From DATLZC01 sp037444005 (GTDB taxonomy: Bacteria > Chloroflexota > Dehalococcoidia > DSTF01 > JACRBR01), in NCBI GenBank assembly GCA_037444005.1, contig JBBING010000004.1, positions 1 through 64,000 on the forward strand: DNA of 64,000 nucleotides, given 5' to 3'. The notes under the pieces are model-generated. The model saw only the letters and a program-made list of their open reading frames with translations. It was not told where the DNA came from and made no database searches. A program made the position numbers and the translations under genes. Numbering within the stretch: the first letter of the stretch is position 1; each line of letters starts with the position of its first letter. Below, piece by piece: positions 1 through 7,315 of this stretch.

Positions 1-115
1 ACCCATGCTCCAGAAAGGAGGTAGGTGTACGGCATGTACTGGACCCGTACAGCGTGATGCGCCAGCGGCCCGCGCCGCCTACAATGGCGGTCCCGGAGGA
101 CGAAAGGAGGACATC

Positions 116-580
116 GTGGCGGAACGCCAGGACATCGTGCGGGGACTCGAGTTCGTGGCGAGCGAGGCGAAGCGGCTCGGCTCGCTATTCAGCGACGCCC
201 ACTGGGCCAGAACGGCGCCGGGTGGCTGGACCGCGAAGCAGGTGTTCGCCCACCTCGCCGCCACTGCGGAGCTGGCGCCTCGCTTTGCCCAGATGCTCGC
301 GCAGGCGCCCGCCGGATCGAATCCGCGCGCCGGGCTCGACATCGACGCCATCAACGCCCAGACCATCGCCGCGCGCGAAGGAAAGACCGCCCGCGAGCTG
401 GTGGACGACGTCGTGAACGGCTACACGAGCCTGGCCGAGTTCGTTCGCGGAGCGCCGCAGGAGCTGCTCGACGCCCGCGCGCAGTTCGGCGCCGAACCCA
501 CGGCGCTCTCCGACATCATGGCGACCAACGTCGTCCTGCACGCCCTGCACCACCTGTACGAAGCCGCCACCGCGACCTAA
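116..580 (+). CDS. DinB / mycothiol-dependent maleylpyruvate isomerase-like protein
   Basis: A 154-residue helical-bundle protein. The GTG start at 116 is chosen because a strong ribosome site (GAAAGGAGG, 102-110) sits just upstream and the homologous part begins there. The N-terminal GGWTAKQVFAHLA motif and the C-terminal LHALHHL are the two places where DinB-type proteins carry metal-ligand histidines. Members of this family are metal-dependent thiol transferases or isomerases, or have no known role, so the substrate cannot be named. A -10-like TACAAT lies at 80-85. The next gene starts 5 bases after its stop, so the two are probably cotranscribed. Confidence 0.75.
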   Translation: MAERQDIVRGLEFVASEAKRLGSLFSDAHWARTAPGGWTAKQVFAHLAATAELAPRFAQMLAQAPAGSNPRAGLDIDAINAQTIAAREGKTARELVDDVVNGYTSLAEFVRGAPQELLDARAQFGAEPTALSDIMATNVVLHALHHLYEAATAT

Positions 581-585
581 GCGCC

Positions 586-996
586 ATGCCGTTCCGTCTG
601 CCTTGGCCGCTGCGGCGCGCGTCGCCGCCCTCCTGCAACGCCCCGCTCGCCGACGGCGAAGCGGTTCTTCGCGGACAGCGGTGCGTGCTGGTCTACAGAC
701 GCGAGCGCAAGCGGGGCGCGCTGCATCTCACGAACCGCCGCCTGATGTTCGAAGCCGACCGCGGCGACGCCCGCTGGCTCATCATCCCCCTCGACGAGAT
801 CTCCCGGGCCGGCGCGTACCGCGCGCCGGCCTCGACCGCGTACCAGCTCTGGGTCGAGACCACGAAGGGGGAGCAGGCACCCTTCGCGATGTCGCGCCGC
901 GACGCCGAAGCGTGGGCGCAGGCCATCGAAGACGCGCGAAGACGCCTCGCAGAGCCCGAAGCGACGGCGTCTGACGCGGAGCGGCTGCTAGAATGA
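586..996 (+). CDS. GRAM/PH-like domain protein, function unknown
   Basis: A 136-residue cytoplasmic protein. Residues about 20-115 look like a GRAM or bacterial PH fold: a strand carrying LVYRRERKRGALHLTNRRL, then the LTNRRLMFE signature and short beta segments ending in a helix (DAEAWAQAIEDARRRL). Such domains usually bind lipids or proteins at the membrane. It has no catalytic motif, signal peptide or membrane segment. It follows the DinB-like gene closely and stops just before the promoter of the CPBP protease gene. No specific role can be assigned. Confidence 0.6.
   Translation: MPFRLPWPLRRASPPSCNAPLADGEAVLRGQRCVLVYRRERKRGALHLTNRRLMFEADRGDARWLIIPLDEISRAGAYRAPASTAYQLWVETTKGEQAPFAMSRRDAEAWAQAIEDARRRLAEPEATASDAERLLE
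986..994 (+). promoter_or_regulatory. Extended -10 promoter of the CPBP-trpA-aroH-aroF unit
   Basis: TGC (986-988) followed by TAGAAT (989-994) is a good extended -10 element. It ends only 8 bases before the ATG at 1003, so the transcript would have almost no leader. It overlaps the end of the preceding gene. Confidence 0.5.
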
Positions 997-1002
997 GGCG
1001 CC

Positions 1003-1749
1003 ATGGCTGAATTCGCCCTCGGCGCAACGTCGCCGCCCCGGCCCACAGGCTGGACACCACGTCCCTGGGGCCTGAAGGAGATCGGGGTCGCGGTGCTCTA
1101 CCCGCTCGCGATCCTCGCCCTTGCGCTCGCCGTCACGCTCGCGGTCGACGCGTCGACGGAGGACGTGAGCGACGCCGACGTGATCGCGGGGCTCGTCATC
1201 AGCCTCGTCGTCATCGATGGCGGGCTCGCCGCCCTCGTGTGGGGACTGGCCATGGTCCGGTGCGGCGGCCGCTTCGCCGACCTCGGGTTCCGGCGCATGC
1301 CGCTGGACCGCCTCTGGATCGCCGTCGGTCTCGTGGTCTTCGCGTACGTCGTCGTCGTCGCGTGGCAATACCTCCTTCTGCCGTTCGGCGTCACGCCGGA
1401 GCAGGACACCGAAGCCCTCGTGCAGAGCCCCGCCGTACTGCCGCTGAGCGCGTTTGCGGTCATCATCGTGGCGCCGCTCGTCGAGGAGATGTTCTTCCGT
1501 GGCTTCGTGTTCGGCGGTCTGGTGTCGCGGATCGGGTGGGCGCCGGCGGCGCTGGCGAGCGGCGTCTTGTTCGGCGCCGTGCACGGCAACTCGCCCGACG
1601 CGCTGCCGCTCATTGTGCCGTTCACCCTCATCGGCGCGGCGTTCGCCTGGGGCTATTACCGCACGGGGTCGCTCTGGGTGAGCGTGGCGGCCCACTTCCT
1701 GTTCAACACCATTAGCTTCAGCTTGCTCGCCGTGTACGAACTGACGTGA
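1003..1749 (+). CDS. CPBP family intramembrane metalloprotease
   Basis: A 248-residue membrane protein with about six hydrophobic segments. It carries the CPBP (Abi, CAAX-protease-like) signature: EEMFFRG in the first conserved helix, GAVHG in the next, and HFLFN near the C terminus. These supply the glutamates and histidines of the intramembrane active site. Family members process prenylated proteins or peptides, or act in immunity or secretion; the substrate here is unknown. A -10 box ends 8 bases before the ATG and no ribosome site is visible, so translation may be leaderless. Its stop overlaps the trpA start (GTGA), tying an apparently unrelated protease to aromatic amino-acid synthesis. 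Confidence 0.8.
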   Translation: MAEFALGATSPPRPTGWTPRPWGLKEIGVAVLYPLAILALALAVTLAVDASTEDVSDADVIAGLVISLVVIDGGLAALVWGLAMVRCGGRFADLGFRRMPLDRLWIAVGLVVFAYVVVVAWQYLLLPFGVTPEQDTEALVQSPAVLPLSAFAVIIVAPLVEEMFFRGFVFGGLVSRIGWAPAALASGVLFGAVHGNSPDALPLIVPFTLIGAAFAWGYYRTGSLWVSVAAHFLFNTISFSLLAVYELT

Positions 1750-2549
1750 GCAGGATCGCCGAAGCCTTCGCCCGGGCCCGCGCTGAGGGCCGCATCGCCC
1801 TGATGCCGTTCATCGTGGCGGGCCATCCCTCGCCCGATGCGACGCCCGGCCTCGTCCGGACGCTGTTCGAGGCCGGCGCCGACGTCGTCGAGCTCGGCGT
1901 GCCCTTCTCTGACCCGCTGGCCGACGGCGCCACGAACCAGCGCGCCAACGAAGTCGCCCTCCGGCAGGGGGTGACCCTCGCCCGCTGTCTCGACATCGTC
2001 CGCGAGGCGCGAGCCGCCGGTGTCACGGGCGCCATCGCGCTCATGGGCTACTACAACCCCATTCTCGCGTACGGCCTCGATCGGTTCGTCCCCGACGCTG
2101 CGGCGGCCGGCGCCGACGGCCTGATCGTCGTCGACCTCCCGCCGGAGGAGTCGGACGACCTCCGAGAGCGGTGCCGGGCCCACGGGCTCGACCTCGTCTA
2201 CCTGCTGGCGCCGACGTCGTCGGAACAGCGGATCGCCATGGTAGCCAAACGGGCATCGGGTTTTGTATATTGCGTGAGCGTCGCCGGCGTGACGGGCGCG
2301 AGAGACCGTCTGCCGGACGAGCTTCCGGCGTTTCTGCGCCGGGTGCGCGCGCTGGTCCAGACACCGCTGGTGGTGGGCTTCGGGATTTCGAAACCGGAGC
2401 ACATCGAAGCGCTGCGGGGCCTGGCCGACGGCGCGGTCGTCGGGAGCGCGCTGGTCAATGTGATCGAACACGCCCCGCCCGGAGCTTGCGAGGCGAACGT
2501 GAGAGACTATGTGGGGGTGCTCACCGGCCGTTCGGGGGCGAGGAGGTAG
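1746..2549 (+). CDS. trpA: Tryptophan synthase alpha subunit
   Basis: Cleaves indole-3-glycerol phosphate to indole and glyceraldehyde 3-phosphate; indole is passed to TrpB. The 267-residue length is normal. The family signature VELGVPFSDPLADG holds the catalytic glutamate and aspartate region, and phosphate-binding glycine motifs (VVGFGISKPEHI, DGAVVGSALV) follow in the expected order. It starts with GTG overlapping the CPBP stop. No trpB or other trp gene is in the window, so trpA is detached and sits with aroH and aroF. Its last codons contain an AGGAGG that serves the small ORF at 2554. Confidence 0.95.
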   Translation: MSRIAEAFARARAEGRIALMPFIVAGHPSPDATPGLVRTLFEAGADVVELGVPFSDPLADGATNQRANEVALRQGVTLARCLDIVREARAAGVTGAIALMGYYNPILAYGLDRFVPDAAAAGADGLIVVDLPPEESDDLRERCRAHGLDLVYLLAPTSSEQRIAMVAKRASGFVYCVSVAGVTGARDRLPDELPAFLRRVRALVQTPLVVGFGISKPEHIEALRGLADGAVVGSALVNVIEHAPPGACEANVRDYVGVLTGRSGARR

Positions 2550-2553
2550 CGCC

Positions 2554-2634
2554 ATGAGGGCAGCTTCAGAGCAGGCTGCGCCGAGTGGCCGCATCTATGG
2601 CCCCGCGGCCGGCGCCTTTGGCTGGCGCCGGTAA
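2554..2634 (+). CDS. Possible leader peptide upstream of aroH-aroF
   Basis: A 26-codon ORF with AGGAGG at 2541-2546, 7 bases before its ATG. Near its end it carries one tyrosine (2595-2598 region), one phenylalanine and one tryptophan codon, within IYGPAAGAFGWRR. The Phe and Trp codons lie in and around the loop of a perfect 8-bp hairpin (2609-2616 with 2624-2631), and the stop codon follows immediately. This is the layout of an attenuation leader before genes of aromatic synthesis. It could instead be a chance ORF: the aromatic codons are single, not tandem, and no run of T follows. Confidence 0.4.
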   Translation: MRAASEQAAPSGRIYGPAAGAFGWRR

Positions 2635-2667
2635 GCGCGGCCGGCCGGAATCCCGCGCGAGGCGGGA
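2609..2667 (+). promoter_or_regulatory. Candidate attenuator hairpins before aroH
   Basis: Two stems are visible: an 8-bp perfect stem CCGGCGCC/GGCGCCGG (2609-2616/2624-2631, 7-base loop), and a 6-bp stem TCCCGC/GCGGGA (2651-2656/2662-2667). An alternative pairing, GGCCGG (2607-2612) with CCGGCC (2641-2646), would exclude the first stem, giving a possible switch. There is no U-tract, so if real it might act on translation or with Rho. Such GC-rich DNA forms stems easily, so confidence is modest. Confidence 0.35.
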
Positions 2668-2701
2668 CCACCAACAGCCGGGGCAGGAGATCGAGCGCCA
2701 G

Positions 2702-3109
2702 GTGGACTCCGGGGTACGGGTGCGGGGCATCCGCGGCGCCACCACCGTCGAGGCCAACACGCGCGAGGCCATCCTCGAAGCCACGACCGAGCTCCTCACT
2801 GCCCTGATCGAGGCCAACGAGCTCCGGGCGGACGACGTCGCAAGCGCGTTCTTCACGACGACGCCCGACCTCAACGCGGAATTCCCGGCCGTCGCGGCCC
2901 GAAACCTGGGCTGGAACCACGTCGCGCTCATGTGCGGGCACGAGATCGACGTTCCGGGAAGTCTGCGGAGGTGCCTTCGGGTCCTCCTCCTGGTGAACAC
3001 CACCCGGTCCCAGCGAGAGATCGAGCACGTGTACCTCCGGGGCGCGCAGGTCCTCCGGCCCGACCTGAACAACGCACGAGACAGCGAACGCGGAGGTCAC
3101 ACCTCATGA
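2702..3109 (+). CDS. aroH: Chorismate mutase, AroH type
   Basis: Converts chorismate to prephenate at the head of Phe/Tyr synthesis. The sequence VRGIRGATTVEANTRE and later TTTPDLNAEFPA and VYLRGAQVLRPDL match the trimeric Bacillus AroH fold, including the conserved Arg, Cys (ALMCGHEIDVPG) and Arg of the active site. Homology begins at about 2720. The frame is open from 2585, but the upstream part is low-complexity. I choose GTG 2702, which has an AGGAG at 2685-2689; GTG 2720 is also possible. Its stop overlaps the aroF start (ATGA), indicating coupled translation. Confidence 0.9.
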   Translation: MDSGVRVRGIRGATTVEANTREAILEATTELLTALIEANELRADDVASAFFTTTPDLNAEFPAVAARNLGWNHVALMCGHEIDVPGSLRRCLRVLLLVNTTRSQREIEHVYLRGAQVLRPDLNNARDSERGGHTS

Positions 3110-4149
3110 TGGTCATCATGAAGAAGGGATACAGCCAGGAAGAGTTCCAGGCTGTGCTCAAACGGCTCGAAGAGGTCGGCTTATCCGGCCATCCTATCGT
3201 CGGCAAGGAGAAGACGGTCATCGGCGTCGTCGGCCAGGTCTACCCCGAGCTCGCGGACGACCTCGAGACCATGCCCGGCGTCGAGGGCACCGTCCCCATC
3301 AGCTCGCCGTACAAGCTGTCCAGCCGCGAGTTCAAAGACGAGGACACCGTCGTCAACGTTCGCGGCGTGCCCGTGGGCGATGAACACACCGTCGTCATCG
3401 CCGGCCCCTGCGCGGTCGAGAGCGAGGAACAGCTCATGACCACGGCGCGCGCCGTGAAGGCGGCGGGCGCGCAGCTTCTGCGCGGGGGCGCGTTCAAGCC
3501 CCGCACGTCGCCCTACAGCTTCCGAGGCCTGGCGAAGCGCGGCCTCGAGCTCCTGGCCGGCGCCCGCGAAGAGACGGGCTTGCCTGTGGTCACGGAGGTC
3601 ATGTCGGTTCGCGACATCGACCTCGTCGCCCAGTACGCGGACGTGCTCCAGATCGGCGCCCGCAACGCGCAGAACTTCATCCTGCTGGAGGAGGTCGGCA
3701 AGACCGGCAAGCCGGTGCTTCTGAAGCGCGGCCTCTCAGCGACGATTCAGGAGTTCCTGCTCGCCGCCGAGTACATCCTCAAGACCGGGAACCGCAACGT
3801 AATCCTGTGCGAGCGTGGGATCCGGACGTTCGAGACCGCGACCCGCAACACGATGGACGTGAACGCCATCGCGCTCATCCGGCAGGTCAGCCATCTACCC
3901 GTGATCGCCGACCCCAGCCACGGGACGGGCAAGTGGGCATTGGTGGCCCCGGTCGGGCTCGCCTGTATCGCGGCCGGCGCGCACGGCCTCATCGTGGAGG
4001 TGCACCCGAACCCGGACCACGCCCTCTCCGACGGCGCGCAGTCGCTCACGCCCGAGCGCTTCGCGGAGTTGATGGAGCGGGCGACCCGCATTGCCGAGGT
4101 CATGGGACGCCCCATGCTGACCGCAGCCGGCCAACCGGTTCCCGCCTGA
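3106..4149 (+). CDS. aroF: 3-deoxy-7-phosphoheptulonate synthase (DAHP synthase)
   Basis: Condenses phosphoenolpyruvate and erythrose 4-phosphate, the first step of the shikimate pathway. At 347 residues it has a small regulatory N-terminal ferredoxin-like domain (about residues 1-75), as in the Thermotoga enzyme, then the barrel with GPCAVES, LLRGGAFKPRTSPYSF, GARNAQNF and DPSHGTG, which supply metal and phosphate ligands. The N-terminal domain is the known site of tyrosine feedback in that family. The ATG overlaps the aroH stop and has GGAGG at about 3092-3096. AroH next to AroF suggests the two activities are coordinated. Confidence 0.95.
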   Translation: MMVIMKKGYSQEEFQAVLKRLEEVGLSGHPIVGKEKTVIGVVGQVYPELADDLETMPGVEGTVPISSPYKLSSREFKDEDTVVNVRGVPVGDEHTVVIAGPCAVESEEQLMTTARAVKAAGAQLLRGGAFKPRTSPYSFRGLAKRGLELLAGAREETGLPVVTEVMSVRDIDLVAQYADVLQIGARNAQNFILLEEVGKTGKPVLLKRGLSATIQEFLLAAEYILKTGNRNVILCERGIRTFETATRNTMDVNAIALIRQVSHLPVIADPSHGTGKWALVAPVGLACIAAGAHGLIVEVHPNPDHALSDGAQSLTPERFAELMERATRIAEVMGRPMLTAAGQPVPA

Positions 4150-4174
4150 GACCACGACACGCGATGTGACAGGG

Positions 4175-4200
4175 GAGGGCGCCTCGGCCGAGGCGCCCTC
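4175..4200 (+). terminator. Hairpin terminator after aroF
   Basis: A perfect 13-bp inverted repeat (GAGGGCGCCTCGG then its complement, 4175-4187/4188-4200) lies 25 bases after the aroF stop and is followed by a pyrimidine-rich stretch. It likely ends the trpA-aroH-aroF transcript, although the T-run is weak. Confidence 0.65.
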
Positions 4201-4257
4201 TCCATTCCTCCGAGCGCAGGCGTGCGGCGGCGCCGTCTGCTGTATGCTGTGCAGGCC

Positions 4258-4995
4258 GTGACCACCGTCATCCCTCCCGCTGACGACACCGGCTTTCAGC
4301 TCCGCCTCGAGAGCTTCGAAGGGCCGCTCGACCTGCTCCTGCGGCTCATCGAGCAGGAGGAGCTCGACATCACGACCGTGTCCCTCGTGCAGGTCACGGA
4401 CCAGTATCTGAGCTACCTGCGCTCGGCCGCCGTGACCGACTTCGAAGCCCTGGCGGACTTCATCGCCATCGCCGCCAAGCTCATCTTTCTGAAGTCGCGG
4501 GCCCTTCTGCCGCGCGCGCCCGAGGAGGAGCCGGACGAAGCGTACGAGGCGGTGGGCGAAGACCTCGCGCGGCAGCTCCGGGAATACCGGCTGTTCAAGC
4601 TGGCGGCGGGCTCCCTCAAGCAACTCCAGGAGGCCGGCCTGCACGCCTACCCTCGCTCGGCGCCCCCGCCCGACGTCCCGCTCCCCCTCGGACTCGACGG
4701 CGTCACGCTGGACCTGCTGACGCAGATCTTCCGCGAGACGCTGGAGCGCCAGCCTGCGCCCAGGCCATCGGCGATCATCCGGCGGCAGGAGATCACTATC
4801 GATCAGAAGATCGAGGAGATCACCTGGGAGCTGCACGCCGCCGGACGCCTCAGCTTTCGAACGTTAATGGAACGCTGCCGCTCCCGCCTCGAGGTCATCA
4901 TCTCGTTTCTGGCCGTCCTCGAGCTCATCAAGAAGCTGGCGCTGCGCGCGGAACAGGACGAAGCCTTCGGAGACATCGTGCTTGTGAAGTTGTAG
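4258..4995 (+). CDS. scpA: Segregation and condensation protein A
   Basis: The kleisin subunit that bridges the two SMC heads in bacterial condensin. The N terminus FQLRLESFEGPLDLLLRLIE is the ScpA signature that contacts the SMC neck. A charged middle and a C-terminal winged-helix (SFRTLMERCRSRLEVIISFLAVLELIK) that contacts the SMC cap follow; length (245 residues) fits. The start is uncertain: GTG 4258 is chosen because a TATGCT -10-like box ends 9 bases before it, while the frame stays open to 4222. scpB, often the next gene, is absent; a repeat hairpin follows instead. Confidence 0.9.
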   Translation: MTTVIPPADDTGFQLRLESFEGPLDLLLRLIEQEELDITTVSLVQVTDQYLSYLRSAAVTDFEALADFIAIAAKLIFLKSRALLPRAPEEEPDEAYEAVGEDLARQLREYRLFKLAAGSLKQLQEAGLHAYPRSAPPPDVPLPLGLDGVTLDLLTQIFRETLERQPAPRPSAIIRRQEITIDQKIEEITWELHAAGRLSFRTLMERCRSRLEVIISFLAVLELIKKLALRAEQDEAFGDIVLVKL

Positions 4996-5137
4996 CTGTC
5001 AGCTATCGGCTTTCAGCTATCAGCTATCAGCTGTCAGCTATCGGCGGTCAGCCGACAGCGGTCTCCCACGGAAGCTGAAAGCTGACGGCTGACGGCTGAC
5101 GGCTGATGGCTGACGGCTGACGGCTGACCGGCTGACC
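4994..5137. repeat. Heptad tandem repeats in two inverted arms
   Basis: The left arm (4994-5058) is about eight copies of a 7-base unit, CAGCTAT with variants CAGCTGT and CGGCTTT. The right arm (5073-5137) is about nine copies of GCTGACG with variants GCTGAAA and GCTGATG. The arms are imperfect reverse complements: GCTTTCAGCT at 5009-5018 pairs exactly with AGCTGAAAGC at 5073-5082. The element lies just after the scpA stop and before the promoter of the next gene, so it could act as a terminator. It is not CRISPR: units are 7 bases with no spacers. Confidence 0.85.
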
Positions 5138-5200
5138 GCTGCCGGCGAAGTGTGATAGGATGCGCACCCAACCCCTTCCGCGGAGCGAGGAGCCGAAGCC

Positions 5201-6976
5201 ATGACCATGACGCCCGAGAAGATCGCCGAAGGTATCGACTACAGCCAGTTCGAGAGCGCCATCGGCCTCAACTGGTACGAGGTCGACCCCAACCTCCAGT
5301 TCCAGGTGCGCCGCCTCGTGGACCGCGAACAGCAGCCGTTCGTGGAGAAGCATCTGCGGCGCATGGGCGAGCTTTGCGGCGGGCGTATCGCCCGGCGCGC
5401 CGAGGTGACGGACAAGAATCCCCCGCAGCTCGTTCGGTATGACGAGTGGGGCAACGAGGTCTGCCGCATCGTTCACCACCCGGGCGCCATCGAAACCAAG
5501 CGCGACCTCTGGGAGAGCGGCTTCATCGGCCTGCGCTGGAGCGAGGAAGGGCGGAAGTACGGCAGCCTGCACCACGTCCTCACTACCGGCTTCTCGTACC
5601 TTCTGAGTCAGGCTGAGACCGGCATGCTCTGCGCCATCGGCATGACCTCCAGCGCCGCCGGCATCATCGAGCGCCACGCCCCCGCCCGCGTCCGCGAGCG
5701 GTTCCTCCCGCACATGACCACGATGAACTTCGACGAGGCGTGGGACGGCGCCATGTTCATGACGGAGGTCCGCGGCGGTTCGGACCTCGCCCTCAGCGAG
5801 ACGACGGCCACGCGGGACGAGGCGTCGGGCACGTGGAAGCTCAACGGCTCGAAGTGGTTCTGCTCGAACGTCGACGCCGCCGCGATCCTGACGCTGGCCC
5901 GTCCCGAAGGGGCTCCGAGCGGACTGAAGGGGCTCGCGCTGTTCCTGGTGCCCGCGTTCCGCGAGGACGGGTCACGCAACGGCATCGTCATCAAGCGGCT
6001 CAAGGACAAGCTGGGCACGCGCGCGGTGCCCACCGCCGAGGTCGACTTCGTCGACGCCGAGGCGTATCTGGTGGCGGGCGAGAGTCAGAACGGCGCCGCC
6101 GCCCGCGACGGCCGCGGTCTGAACCGCATGATGGAGATGGTGAACGGCTCGCGCTTCGGCGTCGCCATCATGGGACTGGGCATCATGCGCCGGTCCTTCC
6201 TCGAAGCGGCGATCTACGCTTCCCACCGCGAAGCCTTCGGGCAGCGCATCATCGACCTTCCGCTCGTGCGCGAGACGCTGACGTCGATGGCGGTCGAGCT
6301 CGAGGCGGCGGCGACGCTCGTCTTCGAAGCCGGCGACGCGGGTCAGCGGGCACGCGAGAGCGACTTCCACCGGCGGCTCAACCGCATCGCGATCCCGCTC
6401 GCCAAGTTCCGCTGCGCGCGCAAGGGGGTGGAGCTGGCCTCACAGGCGGTGGAGATCTTCGGCGGGAACGGCTACATCGAGAACTGGCCCATCGCCCGGC
6501 AGCTTCGCGACGCCCAGTGCCACACCATCTGGGAGGGCACCGAGAACATCATCTGCCTCGACGTGCTCCGATCGATGCGGAAGGAGGGCGCCCACGAAGC
6601 CCTCCTGAAGCGCGTGTACGACATTAGCGACAGCGTCGAGCACCCGATGCTCGTCGACACCGCGAAGGTGATGCGCCAGTCGGCCGACGACGTGCGGCAG
6701 GCGATCCAGTACCTCGAGCAGCAGAGCGCGGAGGTGCAGCAGCTCAACGCCCGGAAGCTCTCGAACTACCTGGCGGACGTGCTCTCGGCGTCGCTGCTGC
6801 TGGAGGAGGCGGGCTGGGAGCTGGCGTACGAGGGGTCGGCGCGGAAGGCGCTCGTGGCGCGGACGTTCGCGACGATGCGCCTGGCGGAGCAGCCCCAGCG
6901 CGGCATCACCTCGGGCGACCGCACCCCGCTGGACGACTTTGACGCCATCGTGCGCTACAAGCCCGTGGGCGTGTGA
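5201..6976 (+). CDS. AidB-like acyl-CoA dehydrogenase family flavoprotein
   Basis: A 591-residue protein of the acyl-CoA dehydrogenase superfamily. FAD-binding elements (MTEVRGGSD, GSKWFCSN, RLKDKLGTR) are in order, and IWEGTENIICLDVLRSM near residue 450 resembles the AidB signature rather than the classic YEGTNEIQ. Like AidB it is longer than ordinary acyl-CoA dehydrogenases, with an extra helical C-terminal region. AidB is induced by alkylation damage and its substrate is unclear, so oxidation of an acyl-CoA is possible but not shown. The ATG has GAGGAG upstream (5186-5191). A promoter-like CTGACC-18-TAGGAT lies at 5132-5161, inside the end of the repeat. Confidence 0.85.
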   Translation: MTMTPEKIAEGIDYSQFESAIGLNWYEVDPNLQFQVRRLVDREQQPFVEKHLRRMGELCGGRIARRAEVTDKNPPQLVRYDEWGNEVCRIVHHPGAIETKRDLWESGFIGLRWSEEGRKYGSLHHVLTTGFSYLLSQAETGMLCAIGMTSSAAGIIERHAPARVRERFLPHMTTMNFDEAWDGAMFMTEVRGGSDLALSETTATRDEASGTWKLNGSKWFCSNVDAAAILTLARPEGAPSGLKGLALFLVPAFREDGSRNGIVIKRLKDKLGTRAVPTAEVDFVDAEAYLVAGESQNGAAARDGRGLNRMMEMVNGSRFGVAIMGLGIMRRSFLEAAIYASHREAFGQRIIDLPLVRETLTSMAVELEAAATLVFEAGDAGQRARESDFHRRLNRIAIPLAKFRCARKGVELASQAVEIFGGNGYIENWPIARQLRDAQCHTIWEGTENIICLDVLRSMRKEGAHEALLKRVYDISDSVEHPMLVDTAKVMRQSADDVRQAIQYLEQQSAEVQQLNARKLSNYLADVLSASLLLEEAGWELAYEGSARKALVARTFATMRLAEQPQRGITSGDRTPLDDFDAIVRYKPVGV

Positions 6977-7315
6977 GCGGGGGAGCCCGGACCATCGCCG
7001 TGCGCTTCATCGCGCCCGCGGTCTTCGGATCCAGAGCGGTCCGAGGACATATCGCCTTGCTGAGACGTTGTGGCTACAGCGCCATCGCGCTGGTCCGAGC
7101 GCAGAGAGGGCCACGCCGTTGTAACGCTGAGTCGGAGCGGCGGGCAACGTGGTCATGCTGAGTCCGAACGCAGCGAGGACGAGGCATCTCCTCACCCTTA
7201 CCCCTTCCTTCACCCATCCAAGACTCCGTGGCGAGCGCTGCATGGGCAATGCCATCACAGGGGAGAAGAGATGCTTCGGGCCCGCCGCCGACGGCTCCCT
7301 GCATGACGCGCGACT
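6977..7315. repeat. Non-coding stretch with a degenerate palindromic repeat
   Basis: No convincing gene lies in these 339 bases. Two related units containing GCTGAGTC (near 7110-7132 and 7150-7172) are followed by GAGGCATCTC (about 7179-7188) and later by the inverted form GAGATGCTTCG (about 7266-7276). This looks like a decayed interspersed inverted-repeat element, with the composition more mixed than neighbouring genes. It lies between convergent genes, so it may also serve as a transcription end. Confidence 0.4.

Noticed and set aside
13..22. AGAAAGGAGGT resembling the reverse complement of the 16S rRNA 3' end.
   Set aside because: The match stops at the anti-Shine-Dalgarno core; the next bases differ from rRNA. 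It is simply a strong ribosome site.
2641..2700. T-box riboswitch before aroH.
   Set aside because: GGCGGGACCACC resembles the T-box core only loosely, and no specifier stem or AGGGTGGNACCGCG sequence is present.
4994..5137. CRISPR array.
   Set aside because: Repeat units are 7 bases, contiguous and without spacers; the arms form one hairpin.
6939..7315. Several ORFs of 60-80 codons between the acyl-CoA dehydrogenase and the HxlR gene.
   Set aside because: They lack ribosome sites, overlap each other in several frames and show no family motif; the interval fits a decayed repeat.
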